Shown here piece after piece: positions 59,001-64,000 of a stretch of 64,000 bases of DNA. This stretch comes from Hordeum vulgare subsp. vulgare (lineage: Eukaryota > Streptophyta > Magnoliopsida > Poales > Poaceae). Numbering within the stretch: position 1 is the first letter of the stretch; the number at the start of each line of letters is the position of its first letter. The position numbers and the translations under genes are program-made. The notes beneath the pieces are model-generated. The model had not been told where the DNA came from and searched no databases. It was given only the letters and a program-made list of their open reading frames with translations. Location of the stretch: positions 232,041,084 to 232,105,083 of the forward strand of contig NC_058522.1 in NCBI RefSeq assembly GCF_904849725.1. The letters run 5' to 3'.

Positions 59001-59730
59001 TTGTGGGGCATGTTCCTGCTTTGCTTGCTTCCGACGGTCATGTGTAAACGGTTCGACCATGTCCTGGTGCTCTTCTCATCTAGGGACGATGCTCCCCTAC
59101 GACGAGGCGGTTGCACTTTCAGTCTGCTTGGTTGTTACAGCCAGGGTTCATGGAGTTGGTGCGAGACCGTTGGGCAGATCTCGCGGCCTCACCACCTCGA
59201 GCATATTGTGTTACTGACATTTGGCACCACTGTTCGAAACTCACTCGCCAGTTCATGCGGGGGTGGGGAGCCAACCTGAGCACGGATACTAGAGCGTTTA
59301 AAGAGGCGCATCTGGTCTAGATTAAGGCCCTCGATGTGGTGGCTGAATCATCGGGCCTCTCGAACGATGACTTGTTGAGGCGCTAAGCCCTTGAGGCTTC
59401 ACTTATGGAGATTTTCAAGGGCAAGGAGCTCTTGTGGCAACACCGGGGAGGACAGAACTGGATCCTCCAAGGCGATGCCAATACTGCATACTTCCAGGCG
59501 ATTGCAAATGGTCGTCAGCGGAGATGTACTATTCCATGTCTCTAGGAGGGGGACAACCTCCTAGAACACCCGGACGAGATCTAGTCCCACATTTACTCCT
59601 TCTACAAGGAACTATTCTCAGAGGCACCTCGTAGTGGGGTTTCACTTGCCGACAACTTCTGGTATCCTGCCGACAGAGTATCGGATGCCGAGAACATGGA
59701 GTTAACCCTACCATTCTTGGAGGGGGAGGT
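59001..59730 (+). pseudogene. LINE ORF2 linker region remnant
   Basis: Fragments of the region between endonuclease and reverse transcriptase, including ADLAASPPRAYCVTDIWHHC near 59175 and a QGDANTAYFQAIANG-type block near 59468, in shifting frames with stops. Confidence 0.7.
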
Positions 59731-61110
59731 GGACAGGGCTATCGCCTCTATGAAGGCGGGCTCGGCCCCATGCCTAGATGCGCTGTCACTGGCTTTCTTC
59801 TAGAAGTTTTGTAACGTCATTAAGTCGATGATCCTATTGATGTGCCATGAGTTCTATATCGGAGCATTTTACATGGCCCAGATTAACTATGGCGTGATTA
59901 CCGTGATCCCCAAAATAGTTGGGGCGACACATATTAGGCACCTTAGACCTATCAGGTGATCAATGTGCTTGAACCCATATTCTCGAAAGTGTGTGTGACA
60001 TGACTGGCCCCTTTGGCGGAGACGCTGGATCACCCCCTTCAGACTGCGTTCCTGAAGGGCCGACGAATCCATGATAGGATCTTGGCCCTCCACGAGATTG
60101 CACATGAGGTGCACTCACGTGGCCATAAGGGCGTCTTCCTCAAGTTAGAATTCCAGAAGGCCTATGATCGTCCGAATTGATACTTCTTGAGGTTGGTGCT
60201 ACTACATCGAAGCTTAAATGATAGATGGTGTTCGTGGATTATGCAGAAGGTCCAGTCTAGCAAGACGGCCATTAACATTAATGACGAGGTGGGGCCTTAT
60301 TTCTCCTCCTCGGCTGGAGTGAAGTAGGGGGCCCAATTTTCCCCTCATCTTCAACCTCGCCACTGATGCCCTGACCGACATTTTAGACACGGCACGACTG
60401 GCTGGACATCTTACTGGGGTGGTCGACCACTTTATTCTTGGAGGTGGGGTTACCCACCTCCAATATGCGGATGATACCATTACATGGTTGAAGGGTACAC
60501 CTTGACATTGTGAATCTGAAATTCCTCATGTTGTGCTTCGAAGGGATGTCGAGCCTGAAGATCAATTTTGATAAAAGCAAGGTATTTGTCATTGGTTACT
60601 CGCCTAAAGAACAGCTTTGGATCGCTAATAACCTAGATTGCAAGATATCGGAGTTCCCCACAACCTATGTGGGGATGCCTTTAGCCGATCCTAGATCATG
60701 GCAACTCGGTTTGACACCCTAGTTGGTCGGGTGGCTTCGCGGGCTGACTCATGTCAAGGGCGGTTTACCTTCAAGGGGGATAAAACGATTCTCGTTAGGG
60801 CTAACCTGGCGAGCCTTCCCATATTTATGATGGTGTTGTATATCCTGCTGGAGAGCGTTGATGTCTCTTTTGATAAGGAGCTCACCCGGTTCTTCTCGCA
60901 GGCCATTGATGGTCGACAAAAAAATCCACACGGTCAAGCGGGCAGATATCTGTGTGCCCAAGGATTGTGGCGGGTTGGGGACCACGGCCTCCCGCATTAT
61001 AAATACCGCCCTCATGCTATGGTGTATGGAGGATCCTTTGTAACGATGGGGATTGTGGCTTCAACTCCTTCAGGCAAAGTACCTAAGGGGTGAGCCGCTT
61101 CTCGCTTGTT
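59731..61110 (+). pseudogene. LINE reverse transcriptase remnant
   Basis: Recognisable blocks in broken frames are YGVITVIPK near 59890, PLTDAL-type sequence near 60350 and the catalytic YADD box at 60464-60475, which is intact within THLQYADDTIT. Also present are LKINFDKSKV near 60553, FPTTYVGMPLAD near 60654 and ADICVPKDCGGLG near 60945. Many stops and frameshifts show long decay. Confidence 0.82.
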
Positions 61111-61830
61111 CCCGCACGGGCGTATCCCAGTTCTCGTGCGTTATCGAAAAGACAAAGGAGGATATTTGCCTAGGAATCTCTTTTAATATAGGTAATGGAG
61201 AGGGGACCTAGTTCTCGCTAGACCCATGAGTTACGAGTGAGCCACTCACGATGGGGTTCCCTATTGTGTTCTCCGTATGCGTTGACACATCCCTTCTTTT
61301 TTGAGCGATGTCTGCCAAGGGCAACGGGATATTAGGTTCACACAGTCATTCGGACCAATAGAAATGACCGAGTGGAACCGTGTGCTAGACGCCTTAGCAC
61401 AGGTGCTCCCGAACTACTGAGATACGGTGGCTTGGCGTCTATGTCCATCTAGGGCATTTTTGGTTAGTTCGGCATATCAAGCCCTCTACCTCTCCCGCAT
61501 CATACCTTGGATATCGACGCTACAAAAGGCTCCCCTACCCGTGAAAATCAAAAAAATTGTGTGGTAGTTTGTCCGTAACCGCATCCCCTCGGGGACGGAG
61601 GTGCTTAAGCAGCACGGACGAGGAGACGACATGTGACCCTTATGCGGGATCTCGGAGACACGACCCGCATAATATTTACGTGCACGGTGGTGAGGGCCAT
61701 GTGTAAATTCATACGCAAGGCTCTTGGACCCGACTGGGAGGCCGAGAACCTCGCGGAATTTCTCCGAATGAGGGCCAACCAAGAGCCTTGCATACTGCCT
61801 ATTCTGGTTGATCTTTGCCTCTATGGCGTG
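61111..61830 (+). pseudogene. LINE C-terminal region with zf-RVT-like remnant
   Basis: Fragments such as LPVKIKKIVW near 61540, followed by a Cys/His-containing PLCGISE segment near 61638 and ALGPDWEAENLAEFLRMRANQ near 61730, correspond to the C-terminal zinc-binding region of plant L1 ORF2. The frame stops where the Copia LTR starts. Confidence 0.7.
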
Positions 61831-62900
61831 TGAAAGGATGTGGATGTCGCCTAGAGGGGGTGAATGGGTGTTTTAAAATAATTATGGTTTAGGCTTCAAC
61901 AAATGCGGAATAAAACTAATATTCAATTAGTCAAGCACAAAACCTAAAACAACTAGGCTCACCTATGTGCACCATCAACTTATGCTAAGCAAGATAATCA
62001 ACTAAGTAATAGCAAGATATATAACAAGAAACAATATGGCTATCGCAAAGTAAAGTGCATAAGTAAAGGGCTCGGGTAAGAGATAATTGAGGCACGCGGA
62101 GACGATAATGTATCACGAAGTTCACACCCTTGCGGATGCTAATCTCCGTTTGGAGTTGTGTGCAGGCACAATGCTTCCCAAGAATCCACTAAGCCAACCG
62201 TAATCTCCTCACGCCCTCGCACAATGAAAGATGTCGTGATTCCGCTAAAGGGATCTTGAGAGTGGTCACCGAACACATACAAACAAGGTTGGGGCAATCT
62301 CCGCAGCTTAATTAGAGGCTCCCAACAACACCATGATGCTTAGCCACAATGGGATGTGGCTCCGAGATGACCTCAAATGCTCGGGGGAATCTCCACAACC
62401 TAATTGGAGACCCCGACGCTTGCCCGGAGCTTTAACCACAGTGATTGACCTCCGAGGCACAACCAAGCTTGTAGGATGCCAAAGCACCCAAGAAGAACAA
62501 GCTCTTGGGTACCAAGCACCCAAGACTAATCAGCTTCTCAAACTTCACTTCCACGTATCACCGTGGAAAACTCAAACTTATGCACCAAATGCAATGGCAA
62601 GGGCACACAGAGTGCCCAAGTCCTTCTCTCCCAAATCCCTCCACAACAGATAATGCTATGGAAGAAGATGAGAGGAAGAACGAAGAAGAACATGAAGAAC
62701 TCCAAGATCTAGATCGAAGGGGTTCCCCTCACATAGAGGATAAAGTGACTGGTGGAAATGTGGATCTAGATCTCCTCTCTCTTTTCCCTCAAGAACTAGC
62801 AAGAATCATTGGAGTGATTGAGAGTTAGCAAGCTCGAAGAAGGTCAATGGTGGGGGAAAATATGAGCTCAATGGATGGGGGCCATTGGGGAAGAAGTCCC

Positions 62901-62911
62901 CCTTAAATAGG
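62901..62911 (-). promoter_or_regulatory. Putative TATA box of LTR E
   Basis: On the minus strand CCTATTTAAGG lies about 40 bp downstream of the box array, matching the arrangement in the Sirevirus-like LTR. Confidence 0.5.
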
Positions 62912-62950
62912 CTAACCCAAATCCAACTGTTATGCCCACAAGTCATGCTC

Positions 62951-63500
62951 AAGCGGTACTACCGCTCACAAGAGCGGCACTACCACTTAGCACGGTCAAA
63001 ACAGCCCAACAAGAGAGAGAAACACGAGTGTAGTTCTACTAGAGAGGTAGTACCTCTCGGGGGAGAGGTGGTACTGCTTGAGAGGTAGTATCGCTCGAGG
63101 GAGAGGTAGTACCGCTTGACAGGTAGTACCGCTCGGGGGAGAGGTAGTACCTCTTATCATAGGTAGTACTGCTCGGGGGGAGAGGTGGTACCGCTCGGGG
63201 GAGAGGTAGTACCTCTTATCAGAGGTAGTATCGCTCGGGGGAGAGGTAGTACTGCTTGAGAGGTAGTACCACTCGGGTGAGAGGTAGTACCTCTTATCGT
63301 AGGTAGTACCGCTCGTGCAATAGGTAGTACCGCTTGAGAGGTACTACCGCTCGAGAAACCGCTCAGTCCGATATGAAAAGTCCGAGACCCCAAGGCAGCG
63401 GCACTAGTGAGGGTACTACCGCCCGAGAGCGGTACTACCGCTTACTTGGGCGGTACTACCTCGGATAAGAGGTAGTACCTCTTGGAGCGGTACTATTGCT
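62951..63500 (-). repeat. Array of GGTAGTACC / GGTACTACC near-palindromes in LTR E
   Basis: About twenty copies of a 9-11 bp near-palindrome spaced roughly 20-23 bp, usually within GAGAGGTAGTACCGCTCGGG. Perfect CGGT-ACT-ACCG cores occur at 62954-62964 and 63430-63440. The array lies in U3 just upstream of the TATA-like box on the minus strand. Confidence 0.75.
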
Positions 63501-64000
63501 TGGACCTTTTCATGATGAAAATCATGAATACCAGAACTGTCATAACTTCCACATACGAGCCCTGAATTGAGCAAACTCAAGCTTGCTGGATTTAGAACAA
63601 CACGAGCTATCCAACAGCGAAAAGAACGTCTTAAGAAAAGTGAGTATAGAAATGCCAATGATATAGAGATGTGAAACCTCTATGAGTGAATAACTGACAA
63701 AAACTCCAACATCGAAAACATCATAGAAGATGCATATGGATTACGTTTTTGATGAACTCCAGCTTGTCATAAAGATAACCATAAGCTCTAGAACTCACAA
63801 AGAGAAACACCAAACAAGAACCAAGAAGGATGATGTAAGGATGCAAATTGTTTGAGCTCTCAATGAACGGTATGATCAAGCTACTCACTTGAGAGCCCCC
63901 CTTGACAGTACGGCAATCTATCATATAACCAAGTCTCCCAACTACCACCGTGAGACCGGTAAAATAGAAAACCTATCAAGGGCAAACCTATACCTTTCAC

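Larger units (their letters stand above)
58235..61830 (+). mobile_element. L1-type LINE, truncated at both ends and decayed
   Basis: Plus-strand non-LTR retrotransposon carrying the endonuclease, reverse transcriptase and C-terminal zf-RVT-type region in order, spread over all three frames with many stops. There is only about 150 bp before the endonuclease, so ORF1 is absent, as in 5'-truncated copies. The right end is cut by Copia LTR E at 61831, so any poly(A) tail is not visible. Confidence 0.85.
61831..63999 (-). repeat. Copia LTR E, minus strand (2169 bp)
   Basis: It has terminal inverted repeats, TGAAAGG at 61831 and CCTTTCA at 63999. Minus orientation is inferred because on that strand it ends with the C-rich stretch and TCTAGGCGACATCC, like the plus-strand Sirevirus-like LTR end at 24890-24912. 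It also has a TATA-like box in the correct place. The single base after 63999 is C and does not match the left flank, so it is probably a 3' LTR with its internal domain beyond the window. The superfamily is inferred. Confidence 0.7.

Noticed and set aside
63030..63480. Regular short repeats suggesting a CRISPR-like array
   Set aside because: The units are contiguous degenerate tandem motifs without unique spacers, inside a plant Copia LTR.

Overview
This is repeat-filled intergenic DNA from a large-genome grass, almost certainly a Triticeae species (wheat, Aegilops, barley or rye). I found no host gene, tRNA, rRNA or prokaryotic feature. Nearly every base falls inside nested retrotransposons. 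The main evidence is two BARE/WIS/Angela-type Copia elements with about 1.8 kb LTRs, Athila-type Gypsy elements of Sabrina/Fatima style with a tRNA-Asp-type primer-binding site, and a grass L1-type LINE. Family names are from recognition and were not searched.

Layout, left to right. A BARE/WIS-like LTR begins at 86. It is split by an Athila-like element B (475-19568, target duplication GTGTA), and the LTR resumes at 19574-20453. B is itself split inside its 5' LTR by a long-LTR Gypsy-like element A (1134-11724, duplication TTGGC). A 5'-truncated Sirevirus-like Copia (20454-24927) follows and abuts a BARE/WIS-like Copia F (24928-42469). F's pol is split by a full-length, opposite-strand Angela-type element (30116-39030, duplication TGTCT). 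Next come a remnant G in minus orientation (42470-43223) and a decayed Athila-like element C (43224 to about 48985). Then comes a Tekay/chromovirus-like Gypsy D with a roughly 4 kb LTR (about 48990-58234). D's pol carries a 1.6 kb solo-LTR-type insertion (55905-57521, duplication AATAC) and is cut by a LINE (58235-61830). The LINE is in turn cut by a Copia LTR E on the minus strand (61831-63999), whose internal domain would lie beyond the window.

All polyproteins with recognisable reverse transcriptase carry stops, frameshifts or truncations, so no element here looks autonomous. A and B have no reverse transcriptase or integrase at all. A keeps two open frames, one a gag-like protein with six zinc knuckles, and could only move with help from another element. 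B has a nonsense codon and two frameshifts in gag.

No new enzymatic system is visible. The signals most worth a second look are: a CGGT-N3-ACCG near-palindrome arrayed just upstream of the TATA box in two different Copia LTRs; the six-knuckle gag of A; an extra ORF apparently shared by A and D; a GC-rich hairpin that recurs in Athila LTRs and also inside their internal domains; and a second copy of the polypurine tract inside B.
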